5,348 bases of DNA from Bacteroidota bacterium (GTDB lineage Bacteria > Bacteroidota > Bacteroidia > Chitinophagales > Chitinophagaceae), in the NCBI GenBank assembly GCA_947462495.1, contig CANHOY010000124.1:1-5348 (forward strand). Reading direction: 5' to 3'. This document shows, piece by piece, positions 5,139 to 5,348 of this stretch. The stretch's first letter is position 1. Each line of letters starts with the position of its first letter. Under the pieces are notes generated by a model. That model did not search any database, had not been told where the DNA came from, and saw only the letters and a list, made by a program, of their open reading frames with translations. A program made the position numbers and the translations under genes.

Positions 5139-5154
5139 AGTTCTTTCATGTCTT

Positions 5155-5227
5155 GCCGGAATAGCTCAGTTGGTAGAGCAGCTGATTTGTAATCAGCAGG
5201 TCGCGGGTTCGAGTCCCATTTCCGGCT
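5155..5227 (+). tRNA. tRNA-Thr (anticodon UGU)
   Basis: The cloverleaf reads: acceptor GCCGGAA/TTCCGGC (seven pairs), D arm GCTC/GAGC, anticodon arm GCTGA/TCAGC with loop TTTGTAA (anticodon TGT at 5188-5190) and T loop TTCGAGT. The T stem GCGGG/CCCAT has three G-C pairs plus a G-U and a C-A opposition next to the acceptor. The discriminator is T5227 and CCA is not encoded, so the CCA-adding enzyme is needed. It reads ACA and probably the other ACN codons. Confidence 0.95.
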
Positions 5228-5239
5228 CAGTGTAAATTT

Positions 5240-5325
<86 letters not shown>

Positions 5326-5348
5326 AATTTTATGTAGATTGCATCTTC

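Overview
The window looks like a core chromosomal stretch from a member of the Bacteroidota, most likely Chitinophagales/Chitinophagaceae-like. Four things support this. Promoters fit the Bacteroidota sigma-A pattern TTTG-N18/19-TAnnTTTG. Start codons are mostly not preceded by a Shine-Dalgarno (SD) sequence, with rpsU as the exception. The DNA is AT-rich. The order rpsU - xer recombinase - hpf - tRNA-Thr - tRNA-Tyr is the one I know from upstream of tuf in this phylum. The genus call is an inference from overall look only.

Layout. The left edge holds the N-terminal 234 codons of tyrosyl-tRNA synthetase (tyrS) on the minus strand, cut by the window edge. A 52-bp divergent promoter region separates it from a small RDD-family membrane protein (756-1160). 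Next comes hscA (1234-3099), an Hsp70 chaperone for iron-sulfur cluster assembly, here without hscB or iscU beside it. rpsU (ribosomal protein bS21) follows with its own near-perfect promoter and the only strong SD in the window. It ends in two tandem intrinsic terminators built from the same sequence. Then come a complete XerC/XerD-type tyrosine recombinase, a 179-bp AT-rich gap with several small dyads, a short ribosome hibernation factor (hpf/raiA) with a good terminator, and a tRNA promoter driving tRNA-Thr(UGU) and tRNA-Tyr(GUA).

How it works together. Most of the window serves translation: tyrosine charging (TyrRS), a small-subunit protein (bS21), ribosome inactivation at rest (HPF) and two tRNAs. 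HscA serves Fe-S protein maturation and the Xer protein serves chromosome dimer resolution. Each gene seems to have its own promoter, and strong terminators follow rpsU and hpf, so these are largely single-gene units rather than one operon.

I see no mobile element, CRISPR array, phage gene or defence system, and no convincing new system. The most interesting signals are regulatory: the SD of rpsU and a small hairpin over it, the duplicated terminators, and a perfect dyad at the predicted start of the tRNA transcript.
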